The notes below the pieces were generated by a model. It was not told where the DNA came from. It saw only the letters and a program-made list of their open reading frames with translations, and did not search any database. DNA of 64,000 nucleotides, taken from Procambarus clarkii (lineage: Eukaryota; Arthropoda; Malacostraca; Decapoda; Cambaridae). The position numbers were made by a program, and so were the translations under genes. Where the stretch lies: NCBI RefSeq assembly GCF_040958095.1, contig NC_091209.1, positions 10,244,731-10,308,730 on the forward strand. Direction: 5' to 3'. This document shows, in pieces, positions 22,356-34,574 of the stretch (positions are counted from its first letter, which is position 1; every line of letters starts with the position of its first letter).

Positions 22356-22818
22356 ACCCCCCTCCCCCCCATCCAAGGACCCTCAACAACCTCACCACAA
22401 AGCATCCAGGAAATCGCCGAAGCATTGGACAACTGAAAGATTCGCAGGAAATGAAGCCTGGAAACCTCCAAACAATTCTATAACAGAATCAATAAACAAT
22501 TAATTCACTCAAAACTATCTCCAGCCTGTTAGTACCGACAACCCCCGCCCCAAGGCGGCTCCAGAAGGGCCGGCTGAAGACTGGCCTGGAGTTATCAACA
22601 CCACTGTAGTGATAAGTAAGTCTTTTGCAGTAGATCCCCTGTTTCTCAGTTAAGTGATGACCATTCTTTAACTTTTGTCCCGTGAGAGCCATTTACGGGC
22701 GTGAAGTTGTTCTTGTTAGTCTTTGTTCACGTGCGTGTTTAATCAGGCTTGTTGCGTGGGCTGGTTAGTCTTGTGTTTCTCCTTGCGCAAGTCCACGGGT
22801 TTCTTCCTTAGATGCTCA
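22356..22818. other. Non-coding stretch
   Basis: No gene recognised between the two arrays. Confidence 0.4.
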
Positions 22819-23605
22819 TTGTCACTGCCCCTGCAACATTGTCACTGCCTCTGCAACATTGTCACTGCCTCTGCAACATTGCCACTGCCTCTGCAACATT
22901 GCCACTGCCTCTGCAACATTGCCACTGCCTCTGCAACATTGTCACTGCCTCTGCAACAGTGACACTGCCTCTGCAACATTGTCACTGCCTCTGCAACAGT
23001 GACACTGCCTCTGCAACATTGGCACTGCCTCTGCAACAGTGACACTGCCCCTGCAACATTGCCACTGCAACAGTGACACTGCCCCTGCAACATTGTCACT
23101 GCCTCTGCAACATTGCCACTGCCTCTGCAACATTGTCACTGCCTCTGCAACATTGCCACTGCATCTGCAACATTGTCACTGCCTCTGCAACATTGCAACT
23201 GCCCCTGCAACGTTGCAGCTGCAACCTTGTTACTACCCCTGCAACGTTGCAACCGACCCTGCAACATTTGCACTGCCCCTGCAACAGTGACACTGCCCCT
23301 GCAACATTGACACTGCCCCTGCAACAGTGACACTGCCCCTGCAACAGTGACACTGCCCCTGCAACAGTGACACTGCCCCTGCAACAGTGACACTGCCCCT
23401 GCAACATTGACACTGCCCCTGCAACAGTGTCACTGCCCCTGCAACATTGACACTGCCCCTGCAACAGTGACACTGCCCCTGCAACAGTGACACTGCCCCT
23501 GCAACAGTGACACTGCCCCTGCAACAGTGACACTGCCCCTGCAACAGTGACACTGCCCCTGCAACATTGACACTGCCCCTGCAACAGTGTCACTGCCTCT
23601 GCAAT
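22819..23605. repeat. 20-bp minisatellite, about 39 copies
   Basis: Unit CACTGCCTCTGCAACATTGT. The array has two zones: up to ~23200 GCCTCTGCAACATT dominates, from ~23280 GCCCCTGCAACAGTGA dominates, with a scrambled piece between. Many overlapping open frames here are artefacts. Confidence 0.95.
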
Positions 23606-24389
23606 AACCGCTGCTTCTGTGGTATGTTCCGTACTCAGTCCAGTCGAGGCCAAGCCCCCGGGGTGGAGCTCCTCAGAGTGTTGGCGCTAAAGTTAGTTGG
23701 CGTCCACACAAGTTCCAACACTTGTTGGTATGGGCCACGGCAGACGCTCTTCACAGCCCCAGTGGTCTGGGCGGCGTTCTGGGTCTGTTCTTCCGGCAAG
23801 AATCCTCTGAGCCTGGGTGTCCTGCTTGGCTAGTTACCTTCAGGACTTGACAATTTCCTTGTGGGTCTTTGGCCTGGTTTCCCATGGCTCGGCCTGACGA
23901 GCCTGCGCTCGCTGTGGGCAGGGTGGCAGGGTTCGTCGACTTTTCTACGCGGTGACTTACATTCTTTCTGCCTAAAGTTTGTCCCAGACTGCGTAATAAG
24001 AGAAAGTACTGGAGCAAGTTCAGCGCACTCGAGGACAGGGCTTTCACTTTAGCTATTACGCACTGGGTTCTGTTCGTTAAATCATAGATCCATATCCCGT
24101 GTCTGCCAGTAATTCCTGTTGTGTGCATTGACATCATGGTCACACTTATCGAAACCTTTCACAAAATTGTATATAAAAGCAGTGTTGCTTATCTTCAATG
24201 ATACTTAAGACCATGTCAAGGTGGTCTACCAACTAACGCACTCTCTGCACCCATGTTGCTGCCAGTTTATTATAAATAAATTGGCGGAATTTTCCTGGTA
24301 TGACTTTCTGTGTAGGATGCCCATCCTTGGTCTGAACTTCGATAAGCAATGTTCTGACTAACGGGTATTTGTGACCAGTGTTCCTGATC
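23606..24389. other. Non-coding stretch before the duplication block
   Basis: GC-richer 23640-24080 has a minus-strand open frame (23751-24143) with NLLQYFLLLRSLGQTL that looks retroelement-like, but I could not assign it. No host gene recognised. Confidence 0.35.
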
Positions 24390-24468
24390 AATTCCTAGTT
24401 GCTTATGGAAATAGCTCCAAGTGTTTTACTAGTTTCTACAATTGACTGGTTTAAAGCACATACGTGAA

Positions 24469-24645
24469 ACATCCAGCCCTCCTGCGCATCCAGCTCTACT
24501 GCGCATCCAGCCCTCCTGCACATCCAGCTTTACTGCGCATCCAGCTTTACTGCGCATCCAGCTCTACTGCGCATCCAGCCCTACTGCGCATCCAGCTTTA
24601 CTGCGCATCCAGCTTTACTGCGCATCTAGCCCTACTGCGCATCTC
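24469..24645. repeat. 17-bp minisatellite, about 10 copies, only in duplication unit 1
   Basis: Unit CATCCAGCTTTACTGCG with TCT/CCC variants. The matching place in the second unit (about 30152-30172) has a single copy, CATCCAGCCCTACTGCA. Confidence 0.93.
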
Positions 24646-25284
24646 ACACTGTCACTGCCTCGTCAACACTTCTGATAGATTGACTGATGAAGATTAAGCC
24701 ACCCAAGAGGTGGCACGAGCATGAATAGCCCGTAAAACGCTTCTGTGGATTGAATCATTGATATATTACGATAATGCAATTTCTCTGTGTAGTACATTTA
24801 ATGTTTTATATTCTTGATAACAGCAATCAGTCTTAATTAAGGTAAAGCCGCACATGTTTGCCAGACATGTATAGAAATCAAGGAGGACTGCAGAGAACTG
24901 CGGGAATCAGAATTAGGAAGACTTTTAGTGTGCATATAATTTAAGCACTTGACACCAGTTATGACGCACTCGAACACGACAGTTTCATCTCACGAGTCCG
25001 TATATAGACACTATTAGGTGAGCACATCACTCTTAGATGTCCCGAGATACTGTATTATACATCACACAAGAAGAAACTACAACACGAACAACGTATTCAC
25101 ACTATACAAGATACTTAGAGGTGTGGGTGTGTTGACAGGCTGTATGGCAAGTGGGCGACCTGGGTAATGGTATACAAAGAGTTGACCGCCTGAGTGAATC
25201 TGATATATAACATTAGTTTCTTCGGAAGGAAGTGAGAGAGTGGACATCGGGAAGAGGGTGGAGGGTCTGGGAGGCGGTCTCACG

Positions 25285-25564
25285 AGTAACAGGTAGGAGG
25301 AACAGAGAAGGGAAGGGGGGGGGGGAAGGAACTTAAGGAAAGAAAATGAGTTTGGGTTAATGACTGCCCTTGTGAGGCACCTTGACTCCCCGCCGTGACG
25401 TCACCATGACGTCAGGGTGCTGGGCGTAGTAACGTTGAAAGGGTCGACGGGCGAGGCTGCTTGTATATATATTGAGGTCGGACCTTCTCCATAACCAGTA
25501 GCGGCCCAGCCACCGTAGACACTTGAGTCCTCACACGTCTCTGGAGCCTTAACCATCAGTAATT
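25285..25564 (+). promoter_or_regulatory. Promoter and 5' UTR of peptide gene 2
   Basis: TGACGTCA at 25396-25403 and 25407-25414, TATA box at 25464-25472. Nearly identical to gene 1 and gene 3 promoters, with a short substituted patch (ACGTTGAAAG for ACTCTGGCCG) between CREs and TATA. Confidence 0.8.
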
Positions 25565-27568
25565 ATGGACGGAAAGATTGTCTGCTTCTGTGTTTTCCTG
25601 TGAGTATATGAACAGCCATCTTTGAAGTTCTTATGGTTAATAGGTTGTTTGGAGCCACAATTTTGGCATTATAAAGATTGCGAGGAAAGTTGAAGTACAT
25701 GTATATTAGTTAATAATTATTGTTGTTGCACAGGTGTGTTGTGATGAGTAGCGGCGCGCCAGTGTTGCAGCCGACGCCTGCAACACCAGAGGGACACCAG
25801 CCTCAACACCAGGTAAGTCGTGCCTCGTGGCGGGAATATCCGGACGGAAGCATATATAGGTTATACACGATAGACGCTCGCTTGATAAGCTTCTCCAGTA
25901 AATTATGTCCTTCAATATTCTCTGGGACTGTGTAGTGAGTTCATTGACCCAGACACGGGGAAATTTATCAGTCATCCGTTCATCGGTTTGATGAAACAAT
26001 CCAACGATCCCAAGTATATTGTTGCCTGACAAGCTACTCCACAAATTAACTACCCGATAGTCAAACTAGCTGTTACCACCTTATGAATATTCCCTTGTTA
26101 CAATACTTCATCCATTTGTTCTTCCAAAAACTCTCCCATAATTGTCTTTTCTACAGAACGTAAATGAGCATGACCTGACCTCTTGGAGGTTCAGATTACC
26201 TGGAATTGCCTTCTTATCTTTCTTGACAAACTTTCTCTGATAATTGGTCACCTCCATAATAATAAAGTGCCCGAAACTGGGCTGTATACCAATGCTTGCC
26301 TTAGTGAATGCACCGTTACTTGCATACATTTCATTCTGTCCATTTAAATGCTTCTAGGATTCGGTCAAGGATAGTGTATTAGCCCTGCATTGTTCGTCTA
26401 GTCGGCGACACCAATAACCCATACTAGGAAAACTGACGTATGTGATTGGTTCTCACTCTTGTTCCTGACTAGCTCTATTGATGCTCATTAATTTAGTTAC
26501 TCTAGTATAATCACACTCCTAACTTTACCTACATAATTTACACCAGCAAATAACTGATTTGTTTCCGTTGTCAGCTATAACATACAAATAGCAATCAATG
26601 TTCCAGCTCTTCGTTAGCAAGCTATTAATCTAATTTTCCTGTGCTTAGTGCAGAAAGCCCTGTTCATGCGGCTAACTGAATGAAGCTGGTTACACCTGTG
26701 TTTTGTTACAGGTGTTGGTAGTGAAGCGGGCGGCCCAGTACGACAAAGGCACTGGACACCTGCCCTGCGCCAGCACCCCCTACAGGTGAGTCCCCCGGCC
26801 GTGGGTCGCTGATAAGTACACCATTTTCTGTCCGTTATCGTAACTTGAGTAGACGGGCTAGGCAGAGATGTGAAAGAAAACGGGGTATGGTGACATGTTG
26901 AGCTATAATATAAAGCTGTTTTTGCTATTTATCTTATCAGCCCCTCTCCTGTGCCAGGTAAGCCCAATACGGGCTCCACCATAGCCCGTACTACTTGGAA
27001 CTTTTTGTTCCAAGTAGCGAATCTTAAACAACAACATATTCATCTTACGGTTAGGGCTATTCATGTCCGTGCTACATCTTGGGTGGGTTAATCTTCATCA
27101 ATCAATCGGCTATTTATCACATTATATGGCCGGCTGTGTCGCCTTCCCACTTTTCTGCCTCGCCATAATTGACCCATTACCTCGCCGGAACAGCCTCGTG
27201 CAGGTGTTGGCATGGTTAACTCTACTCCAGTCTACCCGTAGTTACTACCTTCCGATAAAGTAGAGTTCAGTGAATAACCCATTAAAACGCGATCCACCCC
27301 ATTACCTCTCACTCGCTAGTTGTATCCATTACTTTGATTAGTATACTCTGCATGGCTCCTGTACACTCTATTACTTCCTGTGTTAACTCGCCCATTAGAC
27401 CAATACATTCATCACCCATTATCAGATTCACTATGATCTGCCTGTTAGTTACCCAGCCACCAATTACCCATTTTCTAACCCCTCTTACCTATTATCTTCC
27501 ACAGGTGTCCCTTCCCTGACATCCCTGCTCATAACACCATCTTTAATAAAGTCAAAATTGGCAATTAG
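25565..27568 (+). CDS. Secreted peptide precursor, copy 2 (four exons, 83 aa)
   Basis: Exons 25565-25599, 25734-25812, 26712-26785 and 27505-27568, with GT-AG introns of the same phases as copy 1. Residues 1-44, including signal peptide and the KR cleavage site, are identical to copy 1. The mature part starts AAQYDKGTGHLPCASTPYRC and ends IPAHNTIFNKVKIGN. Only two cysteines remain (57 and 64): compared with copy 1, ten residues holding the other two are absent in frame. The reading frame is intact, so it may be functional. A copy-specific change of Leu47 to Gln follows the cleavage site. Polyadenylation signal at 27864. Confidence 0.8.
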
Positions 27569-27863
27569 CGTGTGGCGCGAGGGTGAAGCAGAGAAGGAGA
27601 GCTAAATAAGGAAGAGCTGCAGAAAGGGATTATCAGATCTCATTAAATTTGTCTGTGGGAGTGTCCCGTGGAAATAGGCCAACTTCTTAGATGAATTAAG
27701 CTTCACCATTACAAACCTGTAGATTTGTAATGATGAAACATATTTTGCCAATACTCTAAAAGGATTATTCTTAATATTTACTGTGATAATTTAGGTGTAA
27801 GTGTGTCATCTGTGTTTGTGTCCGTACTGTTATACATTAATAGGCTATTTATGTAAATACAAG

Positions 27864-27869
27864 AATAAA
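27864..27869 (+). terminator. Polyadenylation signal of peptide gene 2
   Basis: AATAAA about 295 bp after the stop, conserved at 33331 in copy 3. Confidence 0.65.
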
Positions 27870-28114
27870 ACATTATTTTTTTATAAAGTATTTGTTTGTA
27901 CCTGAATGGAACGCGAAAAGTACAGAATTTTGATAATTCTATCAAATGTTCAAGAAATGCCATGTATTACCAGATATGTTAAAAAGAGTATCCCAAGTTT
28001 ACATAATGAAAGTAGTCCATGTATACTGCAAAGTTTCCCTCGCCGCGTATAGGGCGGGCGTATTGCGTGCATGATAGACTGATCAAAGTTATATGTAGCT
28101 CGCTACATGCTCAT

Positions 28115-28340
28115 GAACTATTGAGCAGGCAGAGTGCTGTGGTTCAGTTCTTGAACCCATTATATGTTTAAAGTTAATATATATACATTAAACTATACCT
28201 AGTTTATAAGACTAACTTGTTTAGCTAAATATATTTGAAGTTCCTGAGCCCATATTAATGTGCCTCTGCAATCTCTTCCACTACAGCCCACATGGTGTAT
28301 ATGGGGCGCATAATAAAGTAACTAAACTTGAACTGATTGT
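28115..28340 (+). repeat. Dispersed repeat ending in GCATAATAAAG
   Basis: GTTCCTGAGCCCATATTAAT, GTGCCTCTGCAATCTCTTCC, CTACAGCCCACATGG, GGCGCATAATAAAGTAACTA then ACTTGAACT. Same family at 8806-8890 and, as the duplicate, at 33590-33800. Confidence 0.6.
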
Positions 28341-30744
28341 TTCTTATTGCACAACCATATATTAACACTGATTGAGGTGGCATTCGTGCCACCTCTTGGG
28401 TTGCTTAATCCTCATCAATCACTACTACTACTGTTATGTACAAGACTAAGGCTCTCTAGATTCCCCATCATACCTAACTTCGTGGATAACCAGATGTTGA
28501 GAGCCACAACACAAGACGTTCAGCCATCAGCAACCTTATAAGCTAATTATGCCAATCTCAAAGACATCATTTCATCAGTAATCACTTTCCAAATTTGGAC
28601 TCGCATTTGGAACGGGTTCTCCCAAGCTATTTTTGCGTTGATTTTAATAGATTGTGCACTGTGGGATGGTGAATGAGTCTCTCCATGAGCCTGCAGATAT
28701 GCAAGGTCAGGTTGATTGGAAAAGAGTTTCCTTCGAAGCTCTTTCTGCCTTTTTTTAAGATAGAGGTGACATTAGCATATTTCCATTATGAGGAATTATA
28801 TATGTTTATCTCAGAATGTTCGGCAATATGTTTATTGTTTGTGATGTGTGTGTCTATATATGTATGAACACGTTGTACTGAACGGGGTGAGAATAGCTTG
28901 AGGTACCTTATCCCTTTGTGTGCATTTTACCTCAATAAACATATTTCAATTGCAATCTCAGACTTCAGTTCTTTGTCATGGTTGAATTAGCTGATCAAAT
29001 ATGAATCTTACAACATAGGCAAATATAAACATGAACAGTGGCTGTGTAAGCATGTAATGTACTCTGACAAACGCAATGTACGTCCTGTATATAAATAAAT
29101 AAAAATAATATATAATATAAATAATATTTACTTTTTTAGGAATACATTTGTGAACGTTCAGTGATATAATTGGAAACGACTCTACAAAATTTATTATATA
29201 TTTTTTATTTATAAAGTTTTATATTTAGTTTTTTAAATTACTATTTATTGTGTATGTTGTCTTATTTATTTATATATGTAGCGGATATGTAACCCGGTCA
29301 ATTGGTGTGGCGTTCTTTTAGTACAGAAATTCAATGCGGATTGTAAAGAAACGCGCCAAAGTTTGTTTACAAGACGACTGGTTTGTTTACCTCCACCAAA
29401 TAGGGAGCACAGGGACTCCTAGTTTAACATTGTCGACAAGTAGACGTCTGTACACCTGCTCTGCTGGTTAACGGAACATACTTCTTGCTCTTTGGGTCAC
29501 GATACTACCGTCTGGTATTCCTCTTCAATGGCTTACTTTAGACGCCTGGCGCGCTTATTGCTTGGGGGGTCACAATGAAGTTGATTCATTTTTTTGTTTC
29601 CATTTTCTGGTTGGTTATTCGGGGTGAGAGTTGGTGTCAGACGTCGGCTTGGCTAAGAGGTGCCAAGAGTTAGTGGGACCTGGTAGGCTCCTGGTGTGGC
29701 CACGGGGATTCTAGGCGGCTGGCTACTGCTCGGCTGGGGGGTCGCTGGAAGACGTCGGTGAATTTTCTATATATGAGTTTAGCGAATTGGGAGCTTTCAT
29801 GCTTTTGCCGTTTGGCTTCGACTTATTTGGCTACCAACTGGACACCTGACACACTTATTGTCTAGGATCACTGGGTGTCGACAAACTGTCTTCCAGTTAA
29901 ACCTGTATGGGCTGGGTAGGGGCTCTCGCCTCCCCTGGGCACACCAATGTGTTGCTGAGCGCCCACCATGTGGTGCATTAATTTGCCATTTGCTACAGCA
30001 GTTTTTTTTCCGCCATCTGGTGGTGTACAGTTTAGCCTCCAGCCTTCGGAGTGATTTTTCCGGCTCGTAATAAATTCCTAGTTATTTGTGGAAATAAGTC
30101 CAAGAGTTTTTACTAGTTTCTACAATTGACTGGTTTAAAGCATATACGCGACGCATCCAGCCCTACTGCACATCTCACTGCCACTGTGTCGTCAACGCTT
30201 CTGTGGGTTGTATCATTGATATATTACGATAATGCAATTTCTCTATGTAGTACATTTAATGTTTTATATTCTTGATAACAGCAATCAGTCTTAATTAAGG
30301 TGAAGCCGCACATGTTTGCCAAATATGTATAGAAATCAAGGAGGACTGCAGAGAACTGCGGAAATCAGAATTAGGAAGACTTTTAGTGTGCATATAATTT
30401 AAGCACTTGACACCAGTTATGACGCACTCGAACACGACAGTCTCATCTCACGAGTCCGAATATAGACACTACTAGGTGAGCACATCACTCTTAGATGTCC
30501 CGAGATACTGTATTATACATCACACAAGAAGAAACTACAACACGAAGGACGTATTCATACTATACAAGATACTTAGAGGTGTGGGTGTGTTGACAGAGGC
30601 TGTATGGCAAGTGGGCGACCTGGGTAATGGTATACAAAGAGCTGACCGCCTGAGTGAATCTGATTTATAACATTATTTTCTTCGGAAGGAAGTGAGAGAG
30701 TGGACATCGGGAAGAGGGTGGAGGGTCTGGGAGGCGGTCTCACG

Positions 30745-31021
30745 AGTAACAGGTAGGAGGAACAGAGAAGGGGGAGGGGGAGGGGAGGCTTGCGGAAAGA
30801 AATTGAATTCGGGTTAATGAATGCCCTTGTGAGGCACCTTGACTCCCCGCCGTGACGTCACCATGACGTCAGGGTGCTGGGAGTAGTAACTCTGGCCGGG
30901 TCGACGGGCGAGGCTGCTTGTATATATATTGAGGTCGGACCTTCTCCATAACCAGTAGCGGCCCAGCCACCGTAGTCACTTGAGTCCTCACACGTCTCTG
31001 GAGCCTTAACCATCAGTAATT
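30745..31021 (+). promoter_or_regulatory. Promoter and 5' UTR of peptide gene 3
   Basis: TGACGTCA at 30853-30860 and 30864-30871, TATA box TATATATAT at 30921-30929. Spacing between the three elements is the same as in copies 1 and 2. Confidence 0.8.
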
Positions 31022-33035
31022 ATGGACGGAAAGATTGTCTGCTTCTGTGTTTTCCTGTGAGTATATGAACAGCCATCTTTGAAGTTCTTATGGTTAATAG
31101 GTTGTTTGGAGCCACAATTTTGGCATTATAAAGATTGCGAGGAAAGTTGAAGTACATGTATATTAGTTAATAATTATTGTTGTTGCACAGGTGTGTTGTG
31201 ATGAGTAGCGGCGCGCCAGTGTTGCAGCCGACGCCTGCAACACCAGAGGGACACCAGCCTCAACACCAGGTAAGTCGTGCCTCGTGGCGGGAATATCCGG
31301 ACGGAAGCATATATAGGTTATACACGATAGACGCTCGCTTGATAAGCTTCTCCAGTAAATTATGTCCTTCAATATTCTCTGGGACTGTGTAGTGAGTTCA
31401 TTGACCCAGACACGGGGAAATATATCAGTCATCCGTTCATCGGTTTGATGAAACAATCCAACGATCCCAAGAATATTGTTACCTGGCAACCTACTCCACA
31501 AATTAACTACCCTATAGTCAAACTAGCTGTTACCACCTTATGAATATTCCCTTGTTACAATACTTCATTCATTTGTTCTTCCAAAAACTTTCCCATAATT
31601 GTCTTTTCTACAGAACGTAAATGAGCATGACCTGACCTCTTGGAGGTTCAGATTACCTGGAATTGCCTTCTTATCTTTCTTGACAAACTTTCTCTGATAA
31701 TTGGTCACCTCCATAATAATAAAGTGCCCGAAACTGGGCTGTACACCTTACTTGCCTTAGTGAATGCATCGTTACTTGCATACATTTCATTCTCTCCATT
31801 TAAATGCTTCTAGGTTTCGGTGAAGGATAGTGTATTAGCCCTGCATTGTTCGTCTAGTCGGCGACACCAATAGCCCATACTAGGAAAACTGACGTATGTG
31901 ATTGGTTCTCACTCTTGTTCCTGACTAGCTCTATTGATGCTCATTAATTTAGTTACCCTAGTATAATCACACTCCTAACTTTACCTACATAATTTACACC
32001 AGCAAATAACTGATTTGTTTCCGTTGTCAGCTATAACATACATATAGCAATCAATGTTCCAGCTCTTCGTTAGCAAGCTATTAATCTAATTTTCCTGTGC
32101 TTAGTGCAGAAAGCCCTGTTCATGCGGCTAACTGAATAAAGCTGGTTACACCTGTGTTTTGTTACAGGTGTTGGTAGTGAAGCGGGCGGCCCTGTACGAC
32201 AAAGGCGCTGGACACGTGCCCTGCGCCAGCACCTCCTACAGGTGAGTTCCCCGGCCGTGGGTCGTTGATAAGTACACCATTTTCTGTCCGTTATGGTAAC
32301 TCGAGTAGACGGGCTATGCAGAGATGTGAAAGAAAACGGTGTATGGTTACATGTTGAGCTATAATATAAAGCTGTCTTTGCTATTTATCTTATCAGCCCC
32401 TCTCCTGTGCCAGGTAAGCCCATTACGGGCTCCACCATAGCCCGTGCTACTTGGAACTTTTTGTTCCAAGTAGCGAATCTTAAACAACAACATATTCATC
32501 TTACGGTTAGGGCTATTCATGTCCGTGCTACATCTTGGGTGGGTTAATCTTCATCAATCAATCGGCTATTTATCACATTATATGGCCGGCTGTGTCGCCT
32601 TCCCACTTTTCTGCCTCGCCATAATTGACCCATTACCTCGCCGGAACAGCCTCGTGCAGGTGTTGGCAAGGTTAACTCTACTCCAGTCTACCCGTAGTTA
32701 CTACCTTCGGATAAAGTAGAGTTCAGTGAATAACCCATTAAAACGCGATCCACCCCATTACCTCTCACTCGCTAGTTGTATCCATTATTCATCCATTACT
32801 TTGATTAGTATACTCTGCATGGCTCCTGTACTCTCTATTACTTCCTGTGTTAACTCACCCATTAGACCAATACATTCATCACCCATTATCAGATCCACTA
32901 TGATCTGAGTGTTAGTTACCCAGCCACCAATTACCCATTTTCCAACCCCCCTTACCTATTATCTTCCACAGGTGTCCCTACCCTGACATCCCTGCTCATA
33001 GCACCGACTTTATAAAAGTCAAAATTGGCAAGTAG
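31022..33035 (+). CDS. Secreted peptide precursor, copy 3 (four exons, 83 aa)
   Basis: Exons 31022-31056, 31191-31269, 32168-32241 and 32972-33035. Residues 1-46 match copy 1. Mature part: AALYDKGAGHVPCASTSYRC then PYPDIPAHSTDFIKVKIGK. Like copy 2 it has only cysteines 57 and 64. Its C-terminus, STDFIKVKIGK, aligns with TDFIPVEIRK of copy 1 and pins the missing block to the ten residues LCRARGFSDC. Frame intact. Polyadenylation signal at 33331. Function unknown; presumably the same as copy 2. Confidence 0.8.
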
Positions 33036-33330
33036 CGTGTGGCGCGAGGGTGAAGCAGAGAAGGAGAGCTAAATAAGGAAGAGCTGCAGAAAGGGATTAT
33101 CAGATCTCATTAAATTTGTCTGTGGGAGTGTCCCGTGGAAATAGGCCAACTTCTTAGATGAATTAAGCTTCACCATTACAAACCTGTAGATTTGTAATGG
33201 TGAAGCATATTTTGCCAATAATCTAAAAGGATTATCCTTAATATTTACTGTGATAATTTAGGTGTAAGTGTGTCATCTGTGTTTGTGTCCGTACTGTTAT
33301 ACATTAATAGGCTATTTATGTAAATACAAG

Positions 33331-33336
33331 AATAAA
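33331..33336 (+). terminator. Polyadenylation signal of peptide gene 3
   Basis: AATAAA about 295 bp after the stop. Confidence 0.65.
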
Positions 33337-34369
33337 ACATTATTTTTTATAAAGTATTTGTTTGTACCTGAATGGAACGCGAAAAGTACAGAATTTTGAT
33401 AATTCTATCAAATGTTCAAGAAATGCCATGTATTACCAGATATGTAAAAAGAGTATCCCAAGTTTACATAATGAAAGTAGTCCATGTATACTGTAAAGTT
33501 TCCCTCGCCGCGTACAGGGCGGGCGTATTGCGTGCATGATAGACTGATCAAAGTTATATGTAGCTCGCTACATGCTCATGAACTATTGAGCAGGCAGAGT
33601 GCAGTGGTTCAGTTCTTGAACCCATTATATGTTTAAAGTTGATATATACATTAAACTATACTTAGTTTATAAGACTAACTTGTTTAGCTAAATATATTTG
33701 AAGTTCCTGAGCCCATATTAATGTGCCTCTGCAATCTCTTCCACTACAGCCCACATGGTGTATATGGGGCGCATAATAAAGTAACTAAACTTGAACTGAT
33801 TTTTTTTTATTGGACAACCATATATTAACACTGATTGAGGTGGCATTCGTGCCACCTCTTGGGTTGCTTAATCTTCATCAATCACTACTACTACTGTTAT
33901 GTACAAGACTAAGGCTCTCTAGATTCCCCATCATACCCAACTTCGTGGATAACCAGATGTTGAGAGCCACAACACAAGACGTTCAGCCATCAGCAACCTT
34001 ATAAGCTGATTATGCCAATCTCAAAGACATCATTTCATCAGTAATCACTTTCCAAATTTGGACTCACATTTGGAACGGGTTCTCTCAAGCTATGTTTACG
34101 TTGATTTTAATAGATTGTGCACTGTGGGATGGTGAATGAGTCTCTCCATGAGCCTGCAGATATGCAAGGTCAGGCTGATCGGACAGTAGTTTCCTCCCAA
34201 GCTCTTTCTGTCTTTTTTTTAAGATAGAGGAGACATTAGCATATTTCCATTATGTCCACTCCGTTCGTCTTCATGGTTGAATCAGCTGATTAAATATGAA
34301 TCTTACAACATAGGCAAATATAAACATGAACAGTGGCTGTGTAAGCATGTAATGTACTCTCACAAACAC

Positions 34370-34510
34370 AGATTGATTGATGAAGATTAAGCCACCCAAA
34401 AGGTGTCACGGGCATGAATAGCCCTTTTGAGCCATTACCATCATCAAGAGCTGATACTGGAGATCTGTGGAGGTGCGACTGCACCCTGCGTGACGGCAGA
34501 TGTCTCTCCA
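34370..34510 (-). repeat. Double-hairpin motif plus flanking dispersed repeat
   Basis: Reverse copy of the motif at 11818-11872 (GATTGATGAAGATTAAGCC, ACGGGCATGAATAGCCC) followed by AGCTGATACTGGAGATCTGT GGAGGTGC and GTGACGGCAGATGTC. It is an insertion relative to duplication unit 1. Confidence 0.65.
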
Positions 34511-34574
34511 CAAACACAATGTACGTCTTGTATATAAATAAATACAAATAAAAATAATATATAAACAATATACA

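Larger units (their letters stand above)
24390..29880 (+). repeat. Tandem segmental duplication unit carrying peptide gene 2
   Basis: Starts AATTCCTAGTTGCTTATGG and ends ...CACACTTATTGTCTAGGATC ACTGGGTGT. It is matched along its whole length by 30073-35459, with scattered substitutions and several indels. It holds one complete peptide gene, a LINE-like tail (ATACTTAGAGGTGTGGGTGT, near 25110), and dispersed repeats. Confidence 0.9.

Noticed and set aside
21827-22471. 214-residue minus-strand frame with repeated LLCYLLWYALIKTTM
   Set aside because: Artefact of a 45-bp minisatellite with identical units; looks like a membrane protein only because the unit is AT-rich.
20510-23605. Direct repeats as a CRISPR array
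   Set aside because: Units are contiguous without spacers and the host is a eukaryote.
24680-24740. Hammerhead ribozyme: CTGATGA next to a hairpin in the double stem-loop motif
   Set aside because: The required GAAA after stem II and the cleavage-site UH are absent, and other copies read TTGATGA.
30476-30670. 64-residue frame with ILYKILRGVGVLTEAVWQVG as a host gene in each duplication unit
   Set aside because: It resembles the C-terminal TYKILRGI part of the LINE copies and is frameshifted in the first unit.
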